Shown here in pieces: positions 1-12,759 of a stretch of DNA of 64,000 bases. The notes beneath the pieces were generated by a model. It worked only from the letters and a program-made list of their open reading frames with translations, was not told the DNA's origin and ran no database searches. The position numbers were made by a program, and so were the translations under genes. How positions within the stretch are numbered: the stretch's first letter is position 1; each line of letters starts with the position of its first letter. The stretch is taken from contig NW_008246136.1 in NCBI RefSeq assembly GCF_000281045.1, positions 71,448 through 135,447 on the forward strand, given 5' to 3'. Source of the DNA: Saprolegnia diclina VS20 (taxonomy: Eukaryota > Oomycota > Saprolegniomycetes > Saprolegniales > Saprolegniaceae).

Positions 1-165
1 GGCAACCAATTGAGGCTGACGGCATCGAGTCCTCGGTGAACGAAGAAGGGATGCTTGGCTAGCACCCTCCCGAAAACTGATGTTTCGATTACGATCTGGA
101 AACTAAGTGTACCGAGGTCTGGAAATTCGCTGAGTTGGTCAATCGGCGTTCCCCCATAGTACCTC
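1..165 (-). CDS. Possible exon of a gene running off the left edge
   Basis: On the minus strand a reading frame of about 54 codons stays open from about position 165 to the window edge. It begins just after a string that reads like an intron acceptor (CGATAG at the 5' side), as seen at genuine exons elsewhere in this window. The peptide starts YYGGTPIDQLSEFPDLG and includes FGRVLAKHPFFVHRGL. I do not recognise a family, and the upstream exon is not visible with confidence. It may be chance. Confidence 0.2.
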
Positions 166-942
166 TATCGAGCTCTGTACCTTGTCGAATTGGTTTACCA
201 CAAAGCATTTTCGTTGTTGCAGTGCGTCATTTTCGGTATCATTAGTCCGTATTGGTGGGATGAGGCCCGTTCGTTGTAGTGCGACTATGGTTGGCACAAG
301 CAGATCCCAACGGATTCCAGCGACCCTTGGAATGTGTCACTCGAATGGTTTGCCCAGAAAAGTTATCTAGTATCACGCAACTTGAAGTTGCCTGCGTGTG
401 GCCATATCTGTACAACACCACTATCCGCACGCGCCTCGCAGTACATGGAGCTCCTTCAAAATAGCACAGGCTCTCTCGAGTGCCCTATTGGGCAGAGAGA
501 ATGCAAGTAAGCGACTGGAGGAGGATTGAGACGGGACAAGTTGCGTGAATTCAGACGTATTGCAGATGGCAACCGACGCCACATCCATCATAGTGCACCG
601 AAACGCGCCCAACGTTCGACCGAGATAGCGTGATCTCGCTTTCTGTATGGCGCTTTAAAGTTCCAGATTTTGACTTCTCAGCGCGTGGAATCGTCACGTA
701 ACCACCCGTGAGGTCCATTGACCATCGCCCCACCGAGCTCGACCAGTTGGACGCACCCCGAGTTGGCTTATTTGATATTCCATGCAGTGTCCTGCCAAAG
801 GGAACAGTACCGATCTCGGTGCTCACTCCATTTTTGGGTCGTACAAGCTTGCGGGCATTCTCCTTTTTTGCGACGGTTTTCGCTGAAACGTATTTGTGAT
901 CACAACCACCAAACGACTCTCATAGTGTAATTCGAGGCGATC
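166..942. other. Spacer without a supported gene
   Basis: Only short, unrelated open frames of 60-90 codons occur on both strands. None shows a recognisable domain, signal peptide or chained exons. Confidence 0.5.
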
Positions 943-3161
943 ATGAACGAGTGCGCGGTCTCGTGCCGCTTCCATGTGAGTTACTGCAGCCACGACAGCG
1001 TCTTCCAGCCCAAGTACACGCGGTGCGTAGCGCCTAAGATTCCTCGTTTCTTATTGTGACCACGTAGGTATCAAAAGGCTGGCAAAGTCAAGGTACTTCC
1101 ATCTCAAACGCGATCATGATGGTTATGGACGGGATCCCTGGCTAGGTGCTTCGGTATTGCCAGCCACTCTTGCGGTGGCGCGGGTTCGAAGTCTTGTTAG
1201 GTGTTTTCCCCACTGCTGTCCGCGGCACGTCTACTACCGGTACTGCGGCACACCGATCACGGTCCATACCGAGATGCCGCACGCGCCCAAGCCCACGACT
1301 GCGTATGTCTCACTGCTGCACTTGGCACCGTCGCTCGAGGCCGAGTGGGCCCTCGGTGACGTCATTGACCCCGTCGACGTCGACCGTCTCACGCGTGACG
1401 CGGGCTCGTCGTGGTATGTCGGTCATCAGAAACTGGAGCAACAAGTATGACGAGACTGTCTTTTGCTCTTGTATCGACACATTGACATGCATAGAACGTT
1501 GTATCTAGTGTCTTCAACCAAGACCTCGCTGCGGGCTGGACGTATGGCTGGACGAGCGGCCGCAGCCAAGCCGTGCGCGACTGCCAGCACCACGTCAAGG
1601 TACGCCCAAGCTGCGGTGGCTGCTACTTCACTGCATTCCCATACGCAGGTGTACATCTTTGACGTCTCTGCGACATCGTGGCGGGTCGTGGCCAAGGTGC
1701 TCTCACCAGGCTTCAAGATCGAAACGTATCGGAATGCGACCAAGGCGACGATGTCAAGCACACTGTCGCTGCCCGCACAAATGGCATCGACGTCGCACCT
1801 GCTTTCACTCTCGTCCAAGAACATGATTGCCCCCGAGTCGCCTCGCCATGTCTCGTCCCGAACCCAACTCATGGCCAACCACTTGGGCATCCTCGTGCTT
1901 TTTCTGCAATTGATGCCCACCGAATGCACGTCTTCGGAATGGTCGAGTCGACTGTTGCAGCACATCACGGGCCGTCCGCCGACTTTGGATGACGCGGGGT
2001 CCTTGTTCGCTACGGTAAATACCTTTTTGTATCGGATTCGAAATTGAACCGCGTCTAGTCGCCGGAAACGGACAATCTGTCTGCGTCGTCGCTGCAGCCG
2101 CTCCGCGCACTCGCCTCGTCGTGGCTCGTTCATCTCTTCCACCCGCATAACATGGGGCAGTACGAAGCCGTCGTCATGGCGCACCGCGACTGCATTTGCG
2201 ACAAGGCCGAGCTCACGGCCGCCTACAATGACTGTGTTCATTTACTCTACCGGATTTCCGAAACGTTTTTCAAGACGGACGCGGCCACGTGCACGGGCGA
2301 TTTTGCAAAGACGATTGCCCACTACTGTCCGTTCCTTGAAGGGGCGCTCGAAGCGCACTTGAAGCGCGAAGGGTACTTCAAATTCCACGCCCTCGTCGCC
2401 CATTTCCGCGAAGTGGCCCTCGTAACACCCCCTTTGTTGATGTTTCCATAATGGGACTCGGGATTAGAGCGCGACGCCACAACATGAGCAAAAGCCTACG
2501 ACGAGCGGGATCTCTGGCGACTGGGTCGTGTGCTTGGCCAAGAGCCATTTGACGCCAGCGCTTGCGCTATCCGTGACTGCTGCCGCCCACTGGGCAACGC
2601 TGCTCTCCGCTTGCCACGTCATTCACTGCGAGCACGAGCTACTGGTACGTATAGAGACCGCATGGATAGAATCGTGACGACATCTTTTGCAGGTGCAGTC
2701 CAAGTGGAAGCTGTACCCGTCGGCGCCGAGCCATTTTATCTTGGACAACCGCCCACGCGTGCTGCGGACGTTTCCGAATGGCGAGTCGACGATGACTGGG
2801 CACGGGTGCACCCTCGGTAGCGACTTTTCGACGAAAGTTTAGTCGTGATTGGTTGCGACTAGATGGCGACTATGTGGGGTACACGTCCAGCGACGCCGTT
2901 CATGTGACGTGTTACCGATACAACGTTGAGGCGAACGAAGGCTACCGCGTCACGTTTTGCCTGCGCGCGCGACACGACGACGCGCTGCTGGTGCAATTGC
3001 AGTCGCAGCGCGTGGTCCTGCCTGCTATCAACGACGTTCTGCTCTACATGACGGCGCGCGACCGAATGGCGCTCTGGAGCGCCACACAAATCGAAGACGT
3101 GATGCACGGTGAGCTCATCTACCAAGATGCGAAAGCGGCGCCGGGGATGGTCGAACTGTAG
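943..3161 (+). CDS. Uncharacterised protein, tandem paralogue 1
   Basis: Multi-exon gene of unknown function, paired with a clear paralogue at 4993-7157. The first exon encodes MNECAVSCRFHVSYCSHDS and ends near QPKYTR, matching FHVNFCSHETLFQDQYTR in the copy. Later matching blocks are a Cys/His-rich patch (CFPHCCPRHVYYRYCGTP), the pairs GWTYGWTSGRSQ, AKVLSPGFKIETYRN and AYNDCVHLLYRI, HFREVALV, and a C-terminal block RTFPNGESTMTGHG followed after an intron by DGDYVGY. The DGDYVG intron (about 2819-2863) lies at the same place and phase as in the paralogue, which supports the model. No catalytic motif or membrane segment is evident. The Cys/His patch might bind zinc, but I cannot assign it to a known finger. 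Exon edges in the first 500 bases are the weakest part. Confidence 0.6.
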
Positions 3162-4992
3162 CCAGCAGTGGCGCTCGACCGTCACTTCGTTGCTTGTCGC
3201 ACACAGCTGAGGTCAAGACGACCATGACCAAATCAATGCCTTCAGATACCGATAGAAATCAATTCCAATGACTCATTCGTTATTCCAGTGGCGCGCGAGC
3301 AGTGTTGGAGAGAGGCCATAATATGGAGCGGTTCTCTGGCGTTCGGGGGGAAATGTGACCACCGCTAACTACGTGTGGACGTGGGTACCAAGCTGCATCT
3401 TCACCACTTGCTGCTGAATACCCAAGCGATTATGCCTCTTCCAATGATGACCGCCCTGCGCCACGACGCCTGGCTTCGTGACCACTCGCCCCGGCTTGCG
3501 CCATCCATACGCCTCGCCTTCAACACGGCTAAGCCTCGCCGCTGCTGCCGTCTAGCACCACACGCTCTGCATCGAAAGTCGACCCCAAAAACAGCTCAAT
3601 GTAAATTATATTAAATTTGTTGGAATGAGTCAATTGGGATATTATTCCTACAGGTTTTCCCGTCTTTTTACACGGTGGCGTTGAGAGGTGGGCGTCTTTG
3701 GCGAGATGCGTGTTTTTTTGTGATTTATTGTGGGAGGTATTCCTTCGAGGATAAGTGAGTAACGACACCCTCTCAGCCAATCCTGAAGGGATTACGGCAC
3801 GACGGTTCTTCCGATTGGGTGCAGAGGCAGGGGTCGGCCAATTGAATTTGCATGCGCGCAGCTGGATTTGAACCCGCGAGCACGACCCCGACCCCAAATT
3901 ATATCTAAAAGACTCACTTCAACAACAACGAACCGGTTGCTGAAATGTGGTTACCGGTATGAGCAAGATCCGTCGCAGTGTCGTTATCAACTGGATCTGC
4001 GCTGCTGGATGCAAAACAACGTAGCATCTTCAACTGTGATCGAATCTAGTACCTCAAGCGGTACAGTAACTTGGTCACCATGTAATTCTCGAGACCAGGC
4101 ACCAAGGCAACTGCGCCGAGGTCGACAGCTCCAACTATGTATTGGATGCTTTCGAGTGACGCCGTACACCTAGTCCTAGTCGATAATAGAACCGCTGTCA
4201 GGTAGAATGTCCTGCATCAGGAGCACGGGTCGATAAATGAGGTGCCGGTTCCCAAATGGCCAAGTAAGTTGCATCGGAGCCAGCACCGACACCAGAGATT
4301 TTGCATATTGTGCTTGTTTCACCACATGGTTAACTGTGATTGCCCAGTTCGGTATACTGAGCTGGTTGAACCTATCAACGTCGTGTAGCCAAGTTACGGT
4401 GTATCGTCTTGTTTCACTTTGCCGTCTCCAGGAGGCTGCCACTTTGGCTGGCACCGGCTTGGGCTTGGAGGACCTAAATTAGGTGCTCTGGGACCGACTT
4501 TTTTTGGAGACGATGCGGAGGCTTCTGATTGGATGTTGGGCCCAAGTGACGATAAGAAATAGTTACTGTGAACCGACCGACCCTCTGGACGCCCAAAAGG
4601 TCTCGATCGCGTTGCCGCTCAGACCAGAGGCGTGATAGTGTAGGACAACATTTCCATTTTCATTTCGATCGACACACAATCTGTCGCTCACGCCGAGCTT
4701 CTAGATTGCGTCGTCTCGGTGATCCTTGGGCGCGCCGTGTCTCTTCTCCATCACTACTGGTGATGGCGAGTCCACCCATTTGCGATAGTTCTATATCTTG
4801 TTCGTCGACGACAGTCCTTGTTTATGTTGAGAGCCCGCTTGCCCACCTCGACGTTCAGTTGGCGGCATTCGCTTTTGAGGGACCAGGGCCAGGGCCCGCT
4901 TCTTTCTCAAGACCGCATAATCAAGTGCTTTTGTATTTAACGCTTGGGGGCCCTACATTTTTCATGTTTTTTTAAGACAAAAGAGCAATTGC
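3162..4992. other. Intergenic, no supported gene
   Basis: The spacer between the two tandem paralogues holds only short frames without family resemblance. Around 3862-3890 the minus strand contains a string like a tRNA T-loop (GGTTCAAATCC), but no cloverleaf can be drawn. Confidence 0.5.
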
Positions 4993-7157
4993 ATGTCGGC
5001 CGAGGTCGGCCCCGGCGTCGCGTCGAGCGTCTTCCACGTCAACTTTTGCAGCCACGAGACCCTCTTCCAGGACCAGTACACGCGGTAGCATGCTCGTCCT
5101 CGACCACCTGCCTCATGCGCCTCGGCTAGGTACCAGCGAGCGCGCAAGGTCAAGGTACGACGACGCTCGCGGTCGCCATCGGCAGCTCATGTGGGCGCTA
5201 CGTAGGTCATTCGGTACGCACGCCTCTCGGCAAGGCATGGCTGTAGCGCACAATGCTCTAGGTGCTTTCCGCACTGCTGTCCATGCCACGTCGCCAACCG
5301 GTACTGCGGCATGCCCCTGCAGCTGCTCACGACGCTGGCGCCGACGTCAACACTGAGAGCGTATGCATCACTGCTCAAGATTGCTCCTGTCGACCACGAG
5401 AACTGGGCGCTGGGCGAAATGGTGCCGCCCCAAAATGGCCGCGAAGGCGACGACAGCGATGGCGCCACGTGGTACCCTGGCGAGCAAGAAGTCCTCGACA
5501 ACGTACCGTAGCCAGGCTCTTCCTGACGATCATCTTGGATGCACGCTTGGATAGAATGTACTCGGGAGCTCGTTCAACCATAGCTTGGTCGATGGCTGGA
5601 CATACGGCTGGAAGAGTGGCCGTAGCCAAAGCATCCGAGACCGCCTCCACGCCGCCACGGTACCGTCTCGATGGCTACCCACTACCTCTCTCTGGCTCAC
5701 GCCTCGTGCAGGGTTTCTTGTTTGAAGTCGTCGCGTTAGCCAGCGGCAGCTTGGCTTGGCATCTCATCGCCAAAGTCACGTCGCCCGGCTTCACGGTGGC
5801 CACGTACCGCAACCGCGGTGGTGGCGTGCTATCCATGGCAGCTTCGTTGCCGTCGTTGTCGTCCTTGCCGGCGCCGATTCGGACGATGGCCAACGACCTC
5901 GGACTTCTGAGCTACTTTCTGGCGTCGGTCGAGCCGTCGAACTTAGCGGCCGAGGTTGCGCTAGTTGGCCACCTCGTCGGCGACATGTCGTCCCCGCCTG
6001 CTCCGTTCAACTGCGTGGCCCGCTTGAACGACACGCCGGTGCGAGCCTTTGACGTCCATTTGTATCAAGCACAGTGCGCTCACCCGTAGGTCTCGGACGA
6101 GCACGCGTTGACAGCCGCACTGCTCGCGCACTTGCTCGAGCCGAAGCAGGTGGCGCAGCTCCGCGCCTTTGTCCAAACGCACAACGTCTGTGTGCTCGCC
6201 AAGGCGACGCTGCGTGACGCGTACAACGACTGCGTCCTGCTGTTGCACAACCTCGCAAATGATTACTTGGTGCGCGCGTTTGAAACGACGCTGTCGCTTC
6301 TCGCGTCGCTCGTGCGCCAAAGACACCCGGCACTAGAGCTGGCCGTGCAGGCGCGAATCGACGTCGAAGGTCGGTTCGGGTACCGCTCGGTTGTCGCCCT
6401 CTTCCGTGAAGTCTCCTTGGTGCGCGTGCTCCAGTGTCTGAGACATGTAATACTCATTCGGTGTAGTGTGCGATCCACCACCCGGTTGCGCCTACAAGTG
6501 CGACGGCATCGGCGCTCTCGGGCGAGTGGGTTTTTGACGCGGACGCCTCTAGTATGGACCTTGCGTCAGGGGCGACGTGTTCGCTATGGGACGCTACGCG
6601 CTGGGCGACTTGGCTCTACGGCTGCCGCTTGGACCATCGCGGGCGCACATTGCATGTACGAGAGACTAAGCGCGGAGGGATGCACAACGATTTGTATACA
6701 TTCAGGTGGCCTCCAACTGGCAATTGTATGCAAGCGAGTCGGTCTTTCTGCTGGACAACACGCCGCGCCTTCTGCGCACGTTCCCAAACGGAGAGTCCAC
6801 GATGGGTGGGACAGGCGTGGTCCTCGGTGCGTGATATATTCCGCGGATTTCTGATCTTGATAATTTGATATTGTAGACGGCGATTACGTCGGCCACGTCA
6901 CGAGCGCCGGTGGCATTTACCTCGAGTGCTACCGGTACCACTTGCTCGCCGCGTGCAGCTCCCGTCTCGAACTGCAGCTCAGCGTGCACCACGGCACCCT
7001 CTCGTGCAGCTTCAAGTGGTACTGCATCGACGGCCGCCTCGACCCGTCGCTCGTCGTCGCTGCCGCCGCCGAACGACGCGCACTTGTTTGGGCGTCGACG
7101 TCGGCGCCGGTCGTGGGCTGTGGGCACGCCGCGTTTGTGCGACGTTCCGTGGACTGA
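4993..7157 (+). CDS. Uncharacterised protein, tandem paralogue 2
   Basis: Paralogue of the gene at 943-3161, same strand and same block order. It starts MSAEVGPGVASSVFHVNFCS and continues through short exons to a Cys-rich patch (FPHCCPWHVANRYCG), YASLLKIAPVDHENWALGE, GWTYGWKSGRSQS, AKVTSPGFTVATYRNR, a helical stretch with AYNDCVLLLHNL, and LFREVSLV. The C-terminal block is TPRLLRTFPNGESTMGGTG, an intron at about 6828-6876, then DGDYVGHVTS. It ends in RRSVD and a TGA. Introns are about 45-55 bases with TAG acceptors. Length is similar to copy 1, roughly 560-600 residues. Function is unknown; the pair most likely arose by local duplication, and divergence outside the blocks is large, so the duplication is not recent. 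Confidence 0.6.
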
Positions 7158-9539
7158 GACGATAAGATGTCGGTTATAGCTATCTCTCAACAAGCACCGC
7201 AGTCTCGATCGTGGTTCATCCGAATGATAACGGGACATGTCGCAAAATTCGCTGACGACTAGCTACTACGGTACACATGTGGGTCTGAGCTCCTTCGGCC
7301 ACCTTGGACATTGCACAAAGCGTGTCACTGTTGCCATGTGTCGCGCCTCCCGATGACACATCATTCTTCCTTGCACATGCCTGCAGTACCTTCGACGCTA
7401 GGATATACCTCGGCGGGGCGACAAGGTTGCTCAAATGCCTGCAGACCGAGACTTGATGACATCGGGGTACGGTGATGCCTTTGCGCTCGCGATACTGCGT
7501 CACGGCGTCTCTCGCAGCTACATCAGCCGTCGTGACAAGGGTACGACCATCCATATTTTTCAGGTGCCTATCATCGGAGGTTCGTCTCGCCCGCTGGATT
7601 TGGAGTTGACGTCACTGCATTTCATGATCCGCAAAACTGATCGGCAGTGGACCCGTGCCTGTCGCCAAGCGTCGCCACGACAACAAGGTACATATACGCG
7701 CGGTCATCTTCATCGGCCGCCATCGGCAATGTCAACCCCGACGCACGACTGGAGACGTCAACCCAAGACGATATTGCATCAAGTCGAGGTAAGTACACGC
7801 TGTTGCCTTCACATACACGCCCTCATAGTCGCATATCGCGTGAGCCGACCGAGTCCAGTGCTGTTCTGGAAGATGCGATAACATTTGCAGCAAGATTGGG
7901 ACGATACCGCCGACACGAGCCCTTATACCTTCGTCTCTTGGTCATGTTCGCTCGCACTATGACACCACGGTACGCAGCTTCACGATATAACCATGGGTCA
8001 ATAAAATATTGACCCATGATATAACGAAAGCGTGTCGAGCCGCAGGTAGGTTTGTTCTAGGACAAAACCGAATTCACCCGACACACCACAACGAGCAAGG
8101 GTGGTACTTAGCTCCCACAGGACGGCCACAAGGAGCGTCCACACACGATCTGGTAGAGAACCTCCCAACAACTAGGGTCGCGATCCCAGACTTTTCAATC
8201 CGAGCGTTAGTCGTCCGAAGACGGGCTTTGTCGTGGGGACTCGCTCTACATCTCAGCGGTAGGCAACATGCAGTTGACAACGCCGCTCTCTACACCATCA
8301 TCCCAAGCCGTGACCAGACGCAATGCGTTCAAGAATGCGAGTTTTTGCATGCTGTTTCGCACTGTGCGAGTGCGCTTCCAAGGCCACACTAGTCTACGTT
8401 CCGCCATCAAACCCACCACGCCAGCGACAACGCTCGCTCGATTGCGCAGGTCCAAGTGTTTGATAAAACCCAGGTTGCGCAAGGCCATATGATATCCATC
8501 GATGCTTCCAGAGCTCCTTTGGCGCCACCCAAGACGAGGTGCGCGGTGAGCAAGTTCCTCCGAAAAAATTCATTACTCTGTGCAAGCTGCATTGATGCGC
8601 AACTTGCCAGCGACGAGTTGAGTCGAAGACGCCAGCAAGGTATTCACTCATCTGACATCTGCCATTGCAATTCGCCCTGTCTCGGTTGAGATGAGTGTCG
8701 ACATCAATTCCGCTTCTTCTTGGGTCGTCACGAGAACGCACCATGCCGGTGAAACCAGCGGAAACACAGGCTCTTGATTTCGGATTTTTCGAGTGCTACG
8801 GCTGCCCAGGGTCAACCGTGAGTCGTGTCTGTCGAAGCGGCCCGTGCAGCACAGATCCATCTGCTCAAACCTAGTCAAGCAGCCTTAGGCACCGTGGACC
8901 TTTCTTGGGAGCCCAACTGGACGATATATCACCTCGACGACCGCATACAAAACTCAAGTCGGCGGACAGTTCGATGTCTTCGTAGCCGGCAATGTCCATC
9001 ATCGGACCGCAGCATGATCAACCTCATTTATGGTATCGTTGGCTATCGCCGCGGTAAATCATTCAGTGAATTCGTAAACCCATTGGTTAAAACCACTCTT
9101 CACAGCACACAGCAAGAACGAGTAGCGACCACGTACGAGCGACGGTATAGTGATGTTGCCACGCATTTGGCTGTCACTGTCTCGCTGTGCAAATGACGCT
9201 CTTGTCAACGCGTTTGCTACCGTGACATCGACGTTTTACGGTCCACACACCAACAGACAATGTCATTTCATCTCATGTTCACGGATGCAAATTTTCATTT
9301 CGTTGGCGTCTTTAAATCTTCAAGTCACAGATTCTCCACATTGTCGAGTCACACTTATCGGGAGGTTCACCGCACTGTCTCATTCTGTCGTCACCGCCTG
9401 CGTCACAGCGATCGTGTGCGACGCGCCGGCGGCCACTTGCAGCACGCGGACCGTCTCTTCCGCGGCAGCGAGAACGCGAGGCTCTTCGAGTATTGTGGCG
9501 TGTGTCCCACTGCCCATCAGATCACACTGCCTGTGGACG
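7158..9539. other. Long gene-poor stretch
   Basis: About 2.4 kb without a gene I can support. It contains strings that look like splice sites (for example near 7560, 7790-7830 and 8640) and short open frames such as one at about 7435-7600, so a degraded multi-exon gene is possible, but no family is recognisable. A perfect palindrome flanked by direct repeats lies at 7985-8025. Confidence 0.45.
7985..8025. repeat. 27-bp palindrome flanked by 7-bp direct repeats
   Basis: Arms CATGGGTCAATA (7992-8003) and TATTGACCCATG (8007-8018) are perfect complements around a 3-base centre (AAA). The identical heptamer ATATAAC stands immediately on both sides (7985-7991 and 8019-8025). This is the layout of a tiny inverted-repeat insertion with a target duplication, although the element is too short to be a normal transposon. 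Confidence 0.8.
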
Positions 9540-12500
9540 TTACTCCCCCAGCCCTAGGGCAGCAGGTTTCAAGAGCCCTTGAAGCGACCAGCTGCGTACC
9601 CAGATGCTGCCGTCCGCCAAGGTCCACACAATATGGTTGGCGCCGCACGCCATCGTTCGCACCACCGCTGGCACGTCGAGGGGCGTGAGCCAGTGCTGTA
9701 CATTAGGCATATCTGGGCACACTAGGCCCGCCAGCAGAACATGCCCCGACTTGAGCAGCACGCACGTATACGCAGCACCGCCACCCACGTCGACGGGCTT
9801 TGCCCCGGGCGGTAGCACAACCTACTCGCAGGCTTTGAGTACGGTTTGCCTGTCGAGCCGCAAGGAGTACGCGTAATGGCGACGGAACATCCATTTCGGA
9901 TCCAATGCCGAGCCGACCGTCGCTGCCGCAGCCCCATGCAAAGAGCGTCCCATCCTACGCACATTGAGACGACGCGTGGGAGAAGACGAGGAAGCAAGTG
10001 TACGCGAGAAAGGACCATCGAGTGGTGAGCGCCAGCCGCGATGCGCAGCGCAGCTCCGGGTTCTCTCGTTTCGGCCGAGACTGAAGAAGCACCGTTCGAC
10101 GCCTCTTTCAAGCTCGCGCTCGCCGAGACGGCTGTTGCCAAGGTGCTTTGGGTCGACCACGCGCTCTCTACGGGGCTTGGACGCTACGCATATTCGTTCA
10201 ACCGATGCAAAGGACACAGAACGTACGGAGGCTGCGTCGTTCCCGATTGTGGTTTCGCGCCCGAGCTGGAAGAAGCGGTTGCAGCCCCACGAAAAGACCG
10301 CGCCTTGTGACGACATGGCCAGCGAGTGGGCATCACCGCACGCGACAGCGCTGATGTAGGCGCCTTGTAGTCCATCTAACAAAGCTCAGCCGTCGTCGTT
10401 GATGTAGTTGTATGCAGGGACAAGCTCACCTTCGATGCGACGTGGGGTGATGCTCATGGGTACTGTCGCGCTTGGCAGACCGAGTTGCCCGACTGCGTTC
10501 GTACCTACATGTATGTATACGTGAGAATAATGGTAGGCAAATGAGAGAGACCCCAGGCAAAGACGTGGCCGTTGATGTCGCACGCCAGCATGTGAAAGGA
10601 TCCGCAGGCCACCTCCGCGATATAAGAATGATAAGGACTAGGATAAAGTCGCAAAATGGCGTTCCACCTGCAACACTTTGGTGACGCCGACGACGCGCTG
10701 CGGCATCTCGACGTGGTTGATTGCTTGTGGGTACCCGAGCCGCCCTCCGTACGCGTCTCCCCACGTTGCGACCGCACCAGAATCTAGTCGTTTATGAAGT
10801 CGTAGCAGACAAAGACTATGGAATGTACTACCTGAAACGGAGGCAAAACACCGATGGCCGACCGCTACATGGTACACACAGCCCTCGACTGGTATCGGGT
10901 CGATGCGACCCGAGACGTGCAGTACAGACGGCGTGTCCTCGGTCGTTCTCATTGAGCGATCGCCCTCTGGCTGCGCTGCGAGTGCCGTCAGTGACAACTC
11001 GTTGTGACTCGTCGTCATCGTGCTTGTCAGAAGCCATTCAAGGGCAACTTGAAAGTTGGCCATCGTGAAACTATATATCAGAGTATCAAGCAAAGGGTGC
11101 AATAAATAAGGTACCCAATGGCCGAGACCGTCGCCGGCACAAAGTGATACTGCTCCATGTACTGCAGCATGGCCGCAAATGGGAAGCGGCCGTCAGATGT
11201 GATGCCCGCACGCACCAGAATGTAGATGAGCTGGTCCAAGACATCGTCCGTGCTCAAGTGAAACTCGCCTATCGCTCTATCTTGATACATTGATACAAAA
11301 GCAACCTGCGCACCGAGCGGCCACTTGTGCCGAATGAGACGCGCATGAATCGCGTCTTGCACCGACTGGAGCACGCGCTTGAGCTGAAGGAGCATACCCA
11401 GTGGCGTCGTCTGGTTGTATGCAGACAAGAGTAACGCGATGGCTTCCTTGTGTTGACACTAGAGATATGTTCATTTATATCAGCAATTTTAAAAGAAATT
11501 AGTACCTGGTACTCCCGTCGAATCTTAAACGTTGATGGCGTCGCGTTGCGCAACGCAAACCACGCGGCCTCGAGCTTGGCTTGGTCGGCGACGCAGCTAC
11601 ATGCATGCGCTGGTGTAGCAGTCTGCGCAAATCAACCAGATACGTACGTTGCTTCCAGTCGGTGGAGCACCTTTGCATGCACTTGCTCGAGCAAGTACGA
11701 CTCGACCGCTTGGTCCAGCTGCAGCGAGCGCTGGTGCGTGCGCGGTCCGAGGTCGAGCGTGCCGTTCTCCAATAGCAGCGCGGTGCTCTGCTGCCATACG
11801 CGGCCAAGGTTTTCCGGACCAAACGCCGGATCTACCGACGCAATGGCAAGTCGATACATTGATACAAAAGTCGTACGGGACGGCGGCAGGCGCTGCACTT
11901 GGTGGACAAAGTAGTCGAGCGATGCAAAGACCGACTCGGACTCGGGATAGGCGCGCATGAGCGCAATGTACCGGCGAAAGGTCTTGACGTCCATTTCGCC
12001 CATCTCGTCCGGAACGGCGACGCCGCCTTCGAGCGGCCGGTTGATGTGCACGAGGCTCACCTGCCTCGCTCGATTGCACTGCGTTCTTATCGGGAGACAC
12101 ACAAGTACCTGCAACGAGCGGTGCGGCCACTCTTCCGTCATGAGAATGCGAACGACGCGGGCGTCATGAAAGCCCGCTTTGGTGTGGATGTGGGCGCCGA
12201 CGACCGCAATCTGCTTGCCTAGCCGCCCGTCATGAGCCAAGGCCATGCGATTCAATGGTACCGTTGAGGCTGCGGTACTGGCCGACCTGCGCGTCTGGGA
12301 GCAGAAAGTGCGTCTGCAGCTGCGTTCGCGAGATCGCCGCCGTTAGCAGCGAGAGACTTTGCGGTATGCACATGAGGCACTTGAGGCCATCGGCGCTGGC
12401 CGCCGTCTGCCGCATGCAATCGTCGACGAGCGCGTCGCAGTGGGCAGCAAAGGCCGCCAAGAACGGATGCGCCGAGCTCATGCCAGCGGATCGCGGTGCA

Positions 12501-12759
12501 ACCTGTGAAAGTGTATCGCGTCTGTCTTTATGAAACATCAATATAATACATACACAAGAAAAGGAATTTATTTAAAATAAAAGAATCGATTGTGACGGGT
12601 GTTGAGTAAAAAGCAAGCGTTAAAAACGTTAAATAAGAGCGAACAAGACGCACCCGTTGGGATCAGGTGCGGAACCGGCTGGTGCGGTCGCCAGCGGTAA
12701 AGATTCCGCACATTGCCGAAGGACCTTTTGTTCTCGAGCTTTTCGCGCGTGGATTTCAT
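9540..12759 (-). CDS. VPS9-domain and RCC1-repeat protein
   Basis: Multi-exon gene of roughly 850 residues read from 12759 down to a TAA at 9540. The N-terminal half is helical. About 11100-11430 encodes a VPS9-like domain: STDDVLDQLIYILVRAGI, then LQYMEQYHFVP, and after an intron GFTMANFQVALEWLL. VPS9 domains activate Rab5-type GTPases on endosomes. The C-terminal half (about 10900 to 9540) has about six RCC1-type repeats, seen as VACGSFHMLACDINGHVFAWG, VACGDAHSLAMSSQGAVFSWG and IAAGAHHSMVLSRDGTLFAWG-like units, which would form a beta-propeller. The mix recalls ALS2 (alsin), but the domain order is reversed and no DH-PH or MORN repeats are visible. The first exon (start 12759) is separated by a long AT-rich intron (about 12500-12655) and is the least certain part. 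The peptide after the last repeat ends ALGLGE. Confidence 0.75.

Noticed and set aside
3862-3890. tRNA-like B box on the minus strand (GGTTCAAATCC)
   Set aside because: The T-arm pairs with one mismatch, but no A box, anticodon arm or acceptor stem can be drawn on either side.
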